The position numbers were made by a program, and so were the translations under genes. From Streptococcus sobrinus DSM 20742 = ATCC 33478 (GTDB lineage: Bacteria > Bacillota > Bacilli > Lactobacillales > Streptococcaceae): a stretch of 64,000 nucleotides of DNA. The notes beneath the pieces are model-generated. The model was given only the letters and a program-made list of their open reading frames with translations, ran no database searches and was not told the origin of the DNA. Where the stretch lies: NCBI RefSeq assembly GCF_000686605.1, contig NZ_JMLC01000005.1:50908-114907 (forward strand). The letters run 5' to 3'. This document shows positions 36,040 through 45,077 of this stretch, piece after piece (within the stretch, counting starts at the first letter, position 1; every line of letters starts with the position of its first letter).

Positions 36040-37413
36040 TCATTTTTTCTTATCTTGATTTTCTTCTCCAAAGAAAGCCTTATAGATAGCTCGGACTGCC
36101 GTCTTTTCGTGCTTGCTTTGGATAACCAGCATAACAGAAACTTCGCTAGAACCTTGCGAAATCATTTCAATATTAATACCCTTGTCGGACATCGCCGTGG
36201 TAGCAGTCGACATGACACCAACCTGATTCTTCATGTTTTCCCCAACAATCATGATAATGGAGAGGTCACGTTCAAATTCGACCTCATCTACCCCTAGATT
36301 TTGCATCAGGTGGGCTTGAATTTCTCGCTCCTTGATAGGGGTCAATTCTCTTTCTCGTAGGATGATGGACATATCATCAATTCCTGTTGGAATGTGCTCC
36401 CAACGAATATTAAGCTCTTCCAAAATCTGTAGAACCTTACGCCCAAAACCGACTTCTCGGTTCATCAGGTATTTGGAAATATTGATACTGACAAATTTGT
36501 CGTCTCCAGAGATACCGACAACCGGGAGCTCCTGCTTGCTGTGCTCCAAGACAATCCGTGTACCAGGATGACTGGGATTGTTGGTGTTTTTGATAACCAA
36601 AGGAATCCGTCCGCGATAGGCTGGAATCAAGGCTTCGTCATGAAGGACAGAAAAGCCAGCATAGGCTAGTTCCCGCATCTCCCGATAGGTCAGTTCCTTG
36701 ATGGAATGGGGCTTGTGGACCACCCCAGGATGGGCAGCGAAGATGCCGTCAACATCAGTAAAGTTTTCGTAGAGGTCAGCCTTGACACCAGCAGCAACGA
36801 TAGAGCCAGAAATATCGGACCCTCCACGGGAGAAGGTACAGATTTGTTTGTCAACCGTTACACCAAAGAAGCCAGGGATTACCAATACTTCATCACTATC
36901 TCGTAGTTCTTCTAATTTATCGTAACTGCCTGGCAGAATTTGGGCATTGCCAGGTTCGCTGGAAACGATAATACCGGCATTGCCAGGATGAAGGTAGCGG
37001 GCTGGCAGACCATTTTTGCGGAAATAGGCCGCAATCAGTTTGGCGTTATTATCTTCACCAGCGGCCAAGAAAGTATCGTAGAGAAAATCATTGCCTTCAA
37101 TCGGCAGGGTAGCTAGCCCAGTAATGGCAGCAGAAATCTTATCCAAAATACTGTGGGACAGGCCCAGCTCATCAATGATGGCCTTGTAGCGATTGATAAT
37201 CCACTCTTGATGACTAGAGACATCATCCTCATTGGTATAGGAGCGGTAGTATTTAATCAAGGCATCGGTAACCTTGGTGTCCTCAGGGTTGCGCTTACCG
37301 GGAGCAGAGACAACCACGAAGCGACGACTAGGGTCCGATTTTACAATGTCCAATACCTTTTGCAACTGTTGTGCAGAAGCTAGAGAGCTCCCGCCAAATT
37401 TAACGACTTTCAT
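36040..37413 (-). CDS. Aspartate kinase
   Basis: 457 residues. Catalyses the first step of lysine, threonine and methionine synthesis and of diaminopimelate. The N-terminal motif MKVVKFGGSSLAS and the FSRGGSDISGSI motif (about 192) define the kinase; two ACT domains (about 310-450, with FVSINISKYLMNREVGFG and SIIMIVGENM) give feedback control. Monofunctional, without a homoserine dehydrogenase domain. Which amino acid inhibits it cannot be read here, so I give no symbol. Confidence 0.95.
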   Translation of the reverse strand: MKVVKFGGSSLASAQQLQKVLDIVKSDPSRRFVVVSAPGKRNPEDTKVTDALIKYYRSYTNEDDVSSHQEWIINRYKAIIDELGLSHSILDKISAAITGLATLPIEGNDFLYDTFLAAGEDNNAKLIAAYFRKNGLPARYLHPGNAGIIVSSEPGNAQILPGSYDKLEELRDSDEVLVIPGFFGVTVDKQICTFSRGGSDISGSIVAAGVKADLYENFTDVDGIFAAHPGVVHKPHSIKELTYREMRELAYAGFSVLHDEALIPAYRGRIPLVIKNTNNPSHPGTRIVLEHSKQELPVVGISGDDKFVSINISKYLMNREVGFGRKVLQILEELNIRWEHIPTGIDDMSIILRERELTPIKEREIQAHLMQNLGVDEVEFERDLSIIMIVGENMKNQVGVMSTATTAMSDKGINIEMISQGSSEVSVMLVIQSKHEKTAVRAIYKAFFGEENQDKKK

Positions 37414-37537
37414 AACACTTCCATCTAACTTTCATTTCCAGATTGCCTAAAATTATAGCAAAATTCAGACAACTTTTCAAATTCCTATTTTGGCCTAATA
37501 TCAGCCATACTTTGTCTGTGCTTCACAGGAGTGCGCT

Positions 37538-37566
37538 TTGTTCAGACTAGCTCTTTGTGGTAGAAT
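37538..37566 (+). promoter_or_regulatory. Promoter of the HAD phosphatase gene
   Basis: TTGTTC (37538-37543), 17-base spacer, TAGAAT (37561-37566). Confidence 0.6.
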
Positions 37567-37582
37567 AAGGCTGAGGTTTTTC

Positions 37583-38227
37583 ATGAAGCAAGCAGTTATT
37601 TTTGATATGGATGGTGTTCTCTTTGACACCGAGGAATTTTATTACAGCCGCCGTCAGGCATTTTTAGCGACCCGTGGTATCTCAATCAGCCACCTGCCTC
37701 CCAGCTTTTTTATCGGGGGCAATATGAAGCAGATCTGGCAAAAGATTCTTGGTCAAGACTACCAGAAATGGGACCTTGCTCAACTTCAGGCTGATTATAG
37801 GGCCTATAAGCTAGCCCACCCTCTGCCTTATAGCGACGTTATCTTTTCTGATGTACGTCCCACCCTAGATAGGCTCAGCCAAGCAGGCTATAAAATTGGG
37901 TTGGCCTCAAGCTCAACCAAGGACGATATTTTAAAGGCCCTATCCGATACCAACCTGACTGACTACTTTGATGTCATTCTATCAGGTGAAGAGTTTCCGG
38001 AGAGCAAGCCAAATCCAGCTATCTACAATGCGGCTGCCGACTACTTAGGCTTTGCTAAGAAAGATTTGCTGGTTATCGAGGATAGTGAAAAAGGCATTGC
38101 TGCTGGAGTTGCCGCAGGTATAGAAGTTTGGGCTATTGAGGATAAGCGCTATGGTCTTAATCAGGAAGCCGCTGACAGACTAATCACTAGTCTTAGTCAA
38201 GGCCTAGAATTTTTGTTAGAAAAATAA
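37583..38227 (+). CDS. HAD family phosphatase, beta-phosphoglucomutase-like
   Basis: 214 residues. HAD motif I IFDMDGVLFDTE (Asp nucleophile and Asp acid), cap domain (about 15-85), motif II ASSST, motif III Lys in SKPNP and motif IV VIEDSEKGIAAG. The pattern is that of phosphatases or mutases acting on sugar phosphates. Start ATG 37583 follows TGAGG; the upstream extension overlaps the promoter. Substrate unknown. Confidence 0.9.
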   Translation: MKQAVIFDMDGVLFDTEEFYYSRRQAFLATRGISISHLPPSFFIGGNMKQIWQKILGQDYQKWDLAQLQADYRAYKLAHPLPYSDVIFSDVRPTLDRLSQAGYKIGLASSSTKDDILKALSDTNLTDYFDVILSGEEFPESKPNPAIYNAAADYLGFAKKDLLVIEDSEKGIAAGVAAGIEVWAIEDKRYGLNQEAADRLITSLSQGLEFLLEK

Positions 38228-38228
38228 G

Positions 38229-38248
38229 AGGGAGACTATCCCTTTTTG
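38229..38248 (+). terminator. Terminator after the HAD gene
   Basis: AGGGA / TCCCT stem followed by TTTTG. Confidence 0.6.
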
Positions 38249-38354
38249 TTTTTGGGAATTTTCTAAAGTCTTGCTTTCCCAGCTTTTTTCGGGAGATTAG
38301 CTAGTTGTCAGAGATAGCTGGAGCAACATTTACTGGTCTGATCACAGTAATTTC

Positions 38355-38382
38355 TTGTCAAACGCTCATTTTCAGCTATAAT
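38355..38382 (+). promoter_or_regulatory. Promoter of fabM
   Basis: TTGTCA (38355-38360), 16-base spacer, TATAAT (38377-38382). Confidence 0.7.
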
Positions 38383-38443
38383 AAATTGGAATACGACAAA
38401 ATCTTACTATTTGTTTGAACATTAAAATAATCGGAGGTATCTT

Positions 38444-39235
38444 ATGAATTTCTCAACCATTCTTTACAGTGTCGAAGATGGTGTAGCAACTCTAACCTTA
38501 AATCGTCCGGAGGTCTCAAACGGTTTTAATATTCCAATCTGTGAAGAAATCATCGAAGCCATCAGTCAGGCTGAAAAAGATGACAGCGTGCGAATCCTAC
38601 TCATCAACGCTAATGGTAAGGTATTCTCAGTCGGTGGTGACCTGGCACAAATGCAAGAAGCAGTTGATGCGGATGATGTCCAATCTTTGGTAAGAATTGC
38701 TGAATTGGTTAATACCATCTCCTTTATGATTAAACGCCTGCCTAAGCCTGTTATCATGAGTGTTGATGGACCAGTCGCTGGGGCGGCCTTCAATATGGTC
38801 TTGGCGGCCGACTTCACTCTTGCCTCTGAAAAAGCTAAATTCATCCAAGCCTTTGTCGGTGTTGCTTTGGCACCGGATGCTGGGGGTCTCTTCCTCCTGA
38901 CGCGCTCAATCGGCATTAACCGGGCTACTCAAATCACCATGACAGGTGAAGCAGTTAGTGCTGAAAAAGCCTTGGATTGGGGCTTTGTCTACCGCCTAGC
39001 TGACTCAGAAAAGCTAGAGCGCGATACCGACCGCCTCATTAAACGGCTTAAACGTAGCTCACCAAATTCCTTCAGGGCCATCAAAGAAATGGTTTGGAAG
39101 AGTGACTTCGCTGGTTGGGAAGAATATGCTGATTTAGAATTAGCCCTGCAAAAATCTTTGGCCTTTACCGAAGACTTTAAAGAAGGTGTTAATGCCTTCA
39201 GCGCCAAACGCCGACCAAAATTCACGGGAAAATGA
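38444..39235 (+). CDS. fabM: Trans-2,cis-3-decenoyl-ACP isomerase
   Basis: 263-residue crotonase-fold protein: oxyanion-hole segments [11 protein letters not shown] (about 65-75) and [18 protein letters not shown] (about 107-124). In streptococci the crotonase homologue at the head of the fab locus is FabM, which shifts the double bond so that unsaturated fatty acids form without FabA. AATCGGAGG precedes ATG 38444. It is separated from fabT by an unusual 975 bases of repeat DNA. Position next to fabT makes the FabM call better than a general enoyl-CoA hydratase. Confidence 0.9.
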   Translation: MNFSTILYSVEDGVATLTLNRPEVSNGFNIPICEEIIEAISQAEKDDSVRILLINANGKVFSVGGDLAQMQEAVDADDVQSLVRIAELVNTISFMIKRLPKPVIMSVDGPVAGAAFNMVLAADFTLASEKAKFIQAFVGVALAPDAGGLFLLTRSIGINRATQITMTGEAVSAEKALDWGFVYRLADSEKLERDTDRLIKRLKRSSPNSFRAIKEMVWKSDFAGWEEYADLELALQKSLAFTEDFKEGVNAFSAKRRPKFTGK

Positions 39236-39860
39236 GAGCGGGACGAAAATCGTGATTTCGTCAAATTGATTGACCTCACTCTCTCATTTTAAGGTTCAAG
39301 GGAGACTTACGACAAGTGCTAGAGTATCTTGTCTACCTCGCTTACTCACTCTTTTTGACTAGTATTATCGACTAGTCAAAAAGAGTGTTGCGGGAAGTCT
39401 AGTCTATCCCCAGACCATCCTAGTCTCAAGGCTCAGGGAAGACCCTCGGAAGCTGCTATCGGCAAACTTCCTGTCTTCCTTACTAACTTCACAGGTAAAC
39501 TATGATCAAGTTTATTGGTTCCGTGTTGCGGGATTCAAGGGACACTGCACTTTTTGTTTCCCACCCCCGCACAGTTGACTTGATTTTCTCCAACAGTCTC
39601 CCAGACTGTTGGACCTATCACTTGCTTGTCAAGGGATAGGGACTTTACTGCTACTTCGTTGGCATGTCTTGAACAAGACGTGGAGACAAACCTATTGACC
39701 TTATAGTTTAGTCGTAGCTAGTGAGGTGGTTAAGCAAGCACCATCGTACTTGCTGTTAGTCATCAGCTACTTTGAGTAGCTAGATGACTTTGCCATCTCA
39801 CAAATCAACCACTGCGTCAAAGTACTTAACCACTAAAATAGTGGAAATTTAGTTTTTTTA
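39236..39860 (+). repeat. Mosaic intergenic repeat, copy C, with 17-bp perfect hairpin
   Basis: Starts GAGCGGGACGAAAATCG directly after fabM. Contains a perfect 17-bp inverted repeat, CACTCTTTTTGACTAGT at 39347-39363 and its complement at 39371-39387 with a 7-base loop. From 39,559 it carries the family modules GCACAGTTGACTTGATTTTC, CCAACAGTCT-CCC-AGACTGTTGG, CTATCACTTGCTTGTCAAGG, TAGCTAGTGAGGTGGTTAAG and TTTGAGTAGCTAGATGACTT. 39,861-40,146 holds no gene I can see. Confidence 0.85.
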
Positions 39861-40146
39861 TCCCAAGCTTATCCTTAGCCCGAAAACGGGAAAGCTAGGC
39901 TCAGCAGTCCCTTTATAATCTTGATACTTTCAAAGGTAGTGAATTGACTGCCTTTTTCAGAGAAAAAAGTAAGCCAGCTAGTTTACGAAAGCCCTCTTCA
40001 TGATTTTTTCACAGGCTGTAAAGTAGGTCAGTTGGGTCGAAAAGACTATCAAAATCTAGTTTTAAGCCCAGCCCGCTCTGTCTCCTAGTGGAGGCATTAG
40101 GGAGCTGTTCTGAAAGTCAGATGATTAAGAAAATTTTTCATTTATC

Positions 40147-40189
40147 TTGCAAAGATATTTCAGTTTTGATATACTTTGACCATCAAATT
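40147..40189 (+). promoter_or_regulatory. fabT promoter with FabT box
   Basis: TTGCAA (40147-40152), 17 bases, TATACT (40170-40175). ACTTTGA-CCA-TCAAATT (40173-40189) overlaps the -10 and start region and is nearly the same as the boxes before fabK. FabT with acyl-ACP would repress here. Confidence 0.85.
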
Positions 40190-40210
40190 GTTTGAGAATC
40201 GAGGTATAAA

Positions 40211-40645
40211 GTGGATTACAAACTAGTTAATGAATACCTAACTAAAGTCTTCAACAATGTCTTAGTGATTGAAGAAATGAGTTTGAAAAATAGTCGCTTT
40301 AATGATGTGTCCATGAAGGAAATGCACACCGTTGATATTATCGGTCACATTCCAGATGCAACACCTAGTGATATTGCTCGGGAACTGATGGTTACTCTTG
40401 GGACCGTCACAACCAGCCTAAATAAATTAGAAAAAAAAGGTTATGTTGAACGGCATCGTTCAAAGGTTGACCGCCGAGTTGTTCATTTGAACTTAACTAA
40501 AAAAGGCCGCCTGATTTATCGTTTACATAATCGTTTTCATAAAAATATGGTAACGCGAATTACAGAAGGGATGGATGAGATGGAAGTTAAGACCCTAGAA
40601 CGAGGCTTACATAAACTCTATCAATTCCTTGAGGAGTTGAAATAA
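40211..40645 (+). CDS. fabT: Fatty-acid biosynthesis repressor FabT (MarR family)
   Basis: 144 residues. Winged-helix core [28 protein letters not shown] (about 57-84) and wing [14 protein letters not shown]. FabT uses long-chain acyl-ACP as corepressor to shut down the fab genes. GTG start at 40211 behind GAGG. Its stop overlaps the fabH start (TAATG), so the two are coupled. Confidence 0.95.
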   Translation: MDYKLVNEYLTKVFNNVLVIEEMSLKNSRFNDVSMKEMHTVDIIGHIPDATPSDIARELMVTLGTVTTSLNKLEKKGYVERHRSKVDRRVVHLNLTKKGRLIYRLHNRFHKNMVTRITEGMDEMEVKTLERGLHKLYQFLEELK

Positions 40646-41619
40646 TGGCTTTTGCAAAAATTAGTCAAACAGCCTGCTATGTACCAGAACAAATTATCAC
40701 CAATGATGACTTGTCTAAGATTATGGATACCAGTGATGAGTGGATTTCCAGTCGGACTGGTATCAAAGAGAGGCGCATCAGCCGCAACCAAGACACTAGC
40801 GATTTAGCAAGCCAGGTTGCTCAGCAACTCTTAGACAAATCTGGCTACCAGCCTGAAGATATTGACTTTATCATTGTTGCCACTATCTCACCCGACTCCA
40901 TGATGCCGTCAACGGCGGCCCGTGTTCAGGCTACTATCGGAGCCAGCAGGGCCTTCACCTTCGATTTGACAGCGGCATGTTCAGGCTTCATCTTTGCCTT
41001 GGCAACGGCTGAAAAATTTATCAAGTCAGGTAGCTATCAGAAAGGGCTAGTTATCGGAGCGGAAGTTCTTTCTAAAACCCTAGACTGGAGCGATCGCAGG
41101 ACAGCTGTTCTCTTTGGCGATGGTGCTGGTGGTGTTCTTCTTGAGGCGACTCAGGAAGAACACTTCTTGGCAGAAGACTTACATAGCGATGGTGGTCGGG
41201 GGCAAAGCTTGACCTCTGGCCAATGCGGACTATCCTCACCCTATTCGAATAAGGCTGAGAATCATCCCTTCCTCGCTATGGATGGTCGAACAATCTTTGA
41301 CTTCGCCGTCAGAGATGTCTCCAAGAGCATCAGGGTCTTGCTGGAGGATAACCAGTTGGCCCAGCAAGACTTGGATTACGTCTTATTACATCAAGCTAAT
41401 ATCCGCATCCTAGATAAGATGGCTAAGAAAATTGGTATTGAGCGGGATAAATTCCTAGCCAATATGATGCGCTACGGTAATACCAGCGCCGCTAGCGTAC
41501 CTATTTTACTAGCAGAGTCAGTAGAAAATGGTATAATTAAACTTGACGGTTCCCAGACCGTACTCCTATCAGGATTTGGTGGGGGATTGACATGGGGCAG
41601 TCTAATTGTTAAAATTTAG
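40645..41619 (+). CDS. fabH: Beta-ketoacyl-ACP synthase III
   Basis: 324 residues. Condenses acetyl-CoA with malonyl-ACP to start each fatty acid. The catalytic triad is visible: Cys in [13 protein letters not shown] (about 113), His in LLHQANIRI (about 250) and Asn in YGNTSAAS (about 280). Coupled to fabT. Confidence 0.98.
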   Translation: MAFAKISQTACYVPEQIITNDDLSKIMDTSDEWISSRTGIKERRISRNQDTSDLASQVAQQLLDKSGYQPEDIDFIIVATISPDSMMPSTAARVQATIGASRAFTFDLTAACSGFIFALATAEKFIKSGSYQKGLVIGAEVLSKTLDWSDRRTAVLFGDGAGGVLLEATQEEHFLAEDLHSDGGRGQSLTSGQCGLSSPYSNKAENHPFLAMDGRTIFDFAVRDVSKSIRVLLEDNQLAQQDLDYVLLHQANIRILDKMAKKIGIERDKFLANMMRYGNTSAASVPILLAESVENGIIKLDGSQTVLLSGFGGGLTWGSLIVKI

Positions 41620-41684
41620 GTAGATAACTGTGACAAACAGTATTTATAATAATTTATTTTTTATCTTAAAGGAGAATATTAAAA

Positions 41685-41909
41685 ATGGCAGTATTTGATA
41701 AAGTACAGGAAATCATCGTTGAAGAACTTGGTAAAGAAGCAGAAGAAGTTCAATTGACAACAACATTTGACGAACTTGACGCTGACTCACTTGATGTCTT
41801 CCAAGTTATTTCAGAAATCGAAGATGCTTTTGACATCCAAATCGAAACTGAAGATGGTTTGAATACTGTTGGTGACTTGGTTGCCTACGTTGAAGAAAAA
41901 ACTAAATAA
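41685..41909 (+). CDS. acpP: Acyl carrier protein
   Basis: 74-residue acidic protein. The phosphopantetheine Ser is in [13 protein letters not shown] (about 37), followed by the helix II/III pattern [17 protein letters not shown] precedes ATG 41685. Carries all intermediates of the pathway encoded around it. Confidence 0.97.
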   Translation: MAVFDKVQEIIVEELGKEAEEVQLTTTFDELDADSLDVFQVISEIEDAFDIQIETEDGLNTVGDLVAYVEEKTK

Positions 41910-41921
41910 GCTGGTTTGAGG

Positions 41922-41942
41922 GACTGGGAGCTTTTCCCAGCC
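41922..41942 (+). other. Stem-loop after acpP
   Basis: CTGGGA / TCCCAG stem, followed only by CCTTTGAATTTTG. A leaky terminator or mRNA 3'-end stabiliser between acpP and fabK is plausible. Confidence 0.5.
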
Positions 41943-42063
41943 TTTGAATTTTGTGGATTTAGTCACGAAGGTGTAGCCTTGGAACGTCTTAGTTCTTCTG
42001 AATAGTACGCTAGGCTGCAAGGTGGACGAGGCAACTCATCCGCCTTCTTCTTTAGGCCAATAC

Positions 42064-42092
42064 TTTGATATTCAAACTTTGAGGGTCAAAGT
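42064..42092 (+). promoter_or_regulatory. Two FabT boxes before fabK
   Basis: TTTGA-TAT-TCAAA (42064-42076) adjoins the perfect palindrome ACTTTGA-GGG-TCAAAGT (42076-42092). Both share the half-site seen at fabT. They mark a second FabT-controlled promoter 40 bases before fabK. Confidence 0.88.
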
Positions 42093-42131
42093 TGTTGGAT
42101 TGTTATAACATATAAAAAGGTAAGTAATTAT

Positions 42132-43100
42132 ATGAAAACTCGAATTACGGAATTATTGAATATTAAATACCCTATTTTCCAAGGGGGTATGGCGTGGGTT
42201 GCAGACGGTGATTTGGCTGGTGCTGTTTCTAATGCCGGAGGACTTGGAATTATTGGTGGCGGTAATGCCCCTAAAGAAGTTGTCAAGGCGAATATTGATA
42301 AGGTGAAATCAATTACTGATAAGCCATTTGGTGTCAACATCATGCTTTTATCTCCTTTTGCTGATGATATTGTTGACCTGGTTATCGAAGAAGGTGTCAA
42401 AGTTGTCACAACTGGTGCAGGAAATCCAGGTAAATATATGGAACGTCTGCATGAGGCTGGTATCACCGTTATTCCCGTTGTTCCAAGTGTAGCCTTGGCT
42501 AAACGGATGGAAAAGCTTGGTGCTGATGCGGTCATCGCTGAAGGTATGGAAGCTGGTGGCCACATCGGTAAATTGACCACTATGACCTTGGTTCGCCAGG
42601 TGGTTGATGCCATTGATATTCCAGTCGTTGGTGCTGGTGGTGTGGCTGATGGTAATGGTGCTGCAGCTGTCTTTATGCTGGGTGCTGAGGCTATCCAAGT
42701 TGGGACCCGCTTTGTTGTCGCTAAGGAGTCTAATGCTCACCAAAATTTCAAGAACAAATTGCTTAAGGCTAAGGATATTGACACGGTCGTATCTGCTAAT
42801 GTCGTTGGTCACCCTGTTCGTGCCATCAAGAATAAATTGTCTTCTGCCTATGCCCAAGCTGAGAAGGATTACTTGACTGGCAAGCTGAAAAAAGAAGAAA
42901 TTGAAGAGCTAGGTGCTGGTGCCCTCCGCAACGCTGTTGTTGACGGTGATGTTCAAAACGGTTCAGTAATGGCTGGTCAAATCGCAGGTCTGGTCCGCAA
43001 GGAAGAAACCTGTCAAGAAATCTTGGAAGACCTTTACTATGGAGCTGCCAAGGTTATCAAGGACCAAGCTGCACGCTGGGCAGACGTTTCAGAAGACTAA
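42132..43100 (+). CDS. fabK: Enoyl-ACP reductase II (FMN-dependent)
   Basis: 322 residues. TIM-barrel flavoprotein of the nitronate-monooxygenase family: FQGGMAWVADGDLAGAVSNA at the start, VTTGAGNPGKY, AEGMEAGGHIG (catalytic His) and VGAGGVADGNGAAAVFMLGA (FMN-phosphate site). It replaces FabI in streptococci, so triclosan-type inhibition is bypassed. First gene after the double FabT box. Confidence 0.97.
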   Translation: MKTRITELLNIKYPIFQGGMAWVADGDLAGAVSNAGGLGIIGGGNAPKEVVKANIDKVKSITDKPFGVNIMLLSPFADDIVDLVIEEGVKVVTTGAGNPGKYMERLHEAGITVIPVVPSVALAKRMEKLGADAVIAEGMEAGGHIGKLTTMTLVRQVVDAIDIPVVGAGGVADGNGAAAVFMLGAEAIQVGTRFVVAKESNAHQNFKNKLLKAKDIDTVVSANVVGHPVRAIKNKLSSAYAQAEKDYLTGKLKKEEIEELGAGALRNAVVDGDVQNGSVMAGQIAGLVRKEETCQEILEDLYYGAAKVIKDQAARWADVSED

Positions 43101-43276
43101 AACAAGCAAAGACCTCAGATTCTAGCCTAGGCTTTTAGGCTATTGCTCAATGACAAATCAAAGGCATCAATTGTTTGATGAAAATAATAGTGAAGTTAGG
43201 ACTTTTGTCCCAGCCTTTTCTGGCCTAAGATTTTTTAGAAGAGCAGAATCTCTCGCCCTAACTTGGAGGAAAAACT
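43101..43276 (+). repeat. Repeat fragment between fabK and fabD
   Basis: GAAGTTAGGACTTTTGTCCCAGCC (about 43,192-43,215) matches the right-hand end of mosaic repeats A and B. The 176-base gap is larger than usual for this operon. No gene seen. Confidence 0.6.
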
Positions 43277-44197
43277 GTGACGAAGACAGCATTTTTATTT
43301 GCCGGTCAGGGAGCCCAAAAGCTCGGTATGGCAAGAGACTTGTATGAAACCTATCCAGTTATTAAGGAAACCTTTGATACGGCCAGCCGAATCTTGGGCT
43401 ATGACCTGAGAGAACTCATCGACCAAGATGAAGAAAAGCTCAATCAAACCCGTTATACGCAACCAGCCATCTTGACAACCTCGGTAGCCATCTCTCGTTT
43501 GCTTAAGGAAAAAGGCATTGAGCCAGATGCGGTTGCTGGTCTTTCCTTGGGTGAATATTCCGCCTTAGTTGCGGCAGGTGCTCTCAGTTTTGAGGATGCA
43601 GTTGCCCTAGTGGCTAAACGGGGGCAATTCATGGAAACAGCAGCTCCTGCAGGAACAGGTAAGATGGTTGCAGTGATGAATACGCCAGTTGATGTCATTG
43701 AAGAGGCCTGTCAAAAGGCTCAAGACAAGGGCTATGTTCGTCCAGCCAACTACAATACCCCTGCTCAAATTGTTATCGGCGGAGATGTAGCAGCGGTTGA
43801 TGCAGCGGTTGAGAATCTCAAAGAGGCTGGAGCCAAGCGTTTGATTCCGCTAAAAGTTTCTGGTCCTTTTCACACAGCTCTCTTGGAGCCTGCTAGCCGT
43901 CAGCTAGCTGAGGAATTGGACAAGGTTCAATTCTCAGATTTCAGGATTCCTTTGGTCGGTAATACCGAAGCCAAGGTTATGAATGAGGCTGATATCAAGT
44001 CTCTCTTAGCTCGTCAGGTTATGGAACCGGTACGCTTTTATGATTCTATTGCAACCATGCAAGAATTGGGCGTGACAGCCTACATTGAGATTGGTCCAGG
44101 TAAGGTCCTCTCAGGCTTTATGAAGAAGATTGATAAAGCTGCAGAGCTGGTCCATGTCGAAGACCTATCTAGCCTTCAAGCTCTGCTAGAAAAATAG
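43277..44197 (+). CDS. fabD: Malonyl-CoA:ACP transacylase
   Basis: 306 residues. LFAGQGAQKLGM near the N-terminus, nucleophile Ser in AGLSLGEYSAL (about 92) and catalytic His in SGPFHTALL (about 200). Loads malonyl units on to ACP. GTG start at 43277 behind TTGGAGG. Confidence 0.97.
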   Translation: MTKTAFLFAGQGAQKLGMARDLYETYPVIKETFDTASRILGYDLRELIDQDEEKLNQTRYTQPAILTTSVAISRLLKEKGIEPDAVAGLSLGEYSALVAAGALSFEDAVALVAKRGQFMETAAPAGTGKMVAVMNTPVDVIEEACQKAQDKGYVRPANYNTPAQIVIGGDVAAVDAAVENLKEAGAKRLIPLKVSGPFHTALLEPASRQLAEELDKVQFSDFRIPLVGNTEAKVMNEADIKSLLARQVMEPVRFYDSIATMQELGVTAYIEIGPGKVLSGFMKKIDKAAELVHVEDLSSLQALLEK

Positions 44198-44206
44198 GAG
44201 ATTTTT

Positions 44207-44944
44207 ATGGAATTAAGCAAGAAAAATGTCTTTATCACTGGTTCAACGCGGGGGATTGGCCTGGCGATTGCCCATAAGTTTGCTAGCCAGGGGGCAAATA
44301 TCGTCCTCAATGGCCGTTCAGCAATTTCTGATGAGCTCCTAGACCAATTTTCTGATTACGATGTCAAGGTTGTGGCCATCTCTGGAGATGTCTCTGATTC
44401 TGCCGATGCCAATCGAATGGTAGCAGAAGCTATTGAGGCCTTGGGTTCCGTAGATGTTCTGGTCAATAACGCTGGGATCACCAACGATAAGCTCATGCTC
44501 AAGATGACTGAGGAAGATTTTGAAAAGGTGCTCAAGATTAACTTGACTGGTGCCTTCAATATGACCCAGGCTGTTTTGAAACCCATGAGCAAGGCCCGTC
44601 AAGGGGCCATCATCAATATGTCATCGGTTGTTGGTCTGATGGGTAATGTTGGCCAAGCCAACTATGCAGCCTCCAAGGCTGGCCTGCTGGGCCTGACCAA
44701 ATCTGTTGCTCGGGAGGTTGCTGGCCGTAATGTCCGGGTTAATGCCATTGCCCCAGGTTTTATCGAGTCAGATATGACTGACGCTATTCCTGAAAAGGCT
44801 AAGCAAGCCATGATTGCCCAAGTCCCAATGAAGCGGATTGGTCAGGCAGAGGAAGTTGCCCAGGTTGTAGCCTTCTTAGCCAGTCAGGAATACCTAACAG
44901 GTCAGGTTATTGCCATTGATGGTGGCATGACCATGCAAGGTTAA
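44207..44944 (+). CDS. fabG: 3-oxoacyl-ACP reductase
   Basis: 245-residue short-chain dehydrogenase. NADPH loop TGSTRGIGLAIA (about 12-23), NNAGIT (about 87), catalytic Ser in INMSSVVGLMGN and YxxxK in NYAASKAGLLGL (about 150), C-terminal LTGQVIAIDGGMTMQG. Nine bases after fabD. Confidence 0.98.
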   Translation: MELSKKNVFITGSTRGIGLAIAHKFASQGANIVLNGRSAISDELLDQFSDYDVKVVAISGDVSDSADANRMVAEAIEALGSVDVLVNNAGITNDKLMLKMTEEDFEKVLKINLTGAFNMTQAVLKPMSKARQGAIINMSSVVGLMGNVGQANYAASKAGLLGLTKSVAREVAGRNVRVNAIAPGFIESDMTDAIPEKAKQAMIAQVPMKRIGQAEEVAQVVAFLASQEYLTGQVIAIDGGMTMQG

Positions 44945-44956
44945 TCAGAGCTTTTC

Positions 44957-45038
44957 ACTCTTCGAAAATCAGAGAATTCGTCGTTAACTCGTTTTATCAT
45001 ACACTGGTACCATCTGTAGCTTTTGATTTTCATTGAGT
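44957..45038 (+). repeat. RUP-like repeat element 2, between fabG and fabF
   Basis: Begins ACTCTTCGAAAATCAGAG and ends GCTTTTGATTTTCATTGAGT. These ends closely match the pneumococcal RUP element (ACTCTTCGAAAATC ... GATTTTCATTGAGT). About 82 bases, internally shortened compared with RUP. Confidence 0.8.
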
Positions 45039-45077
45039 TTTACATAAAAATAATCCAAAAAAGATAGAGGAACTATT

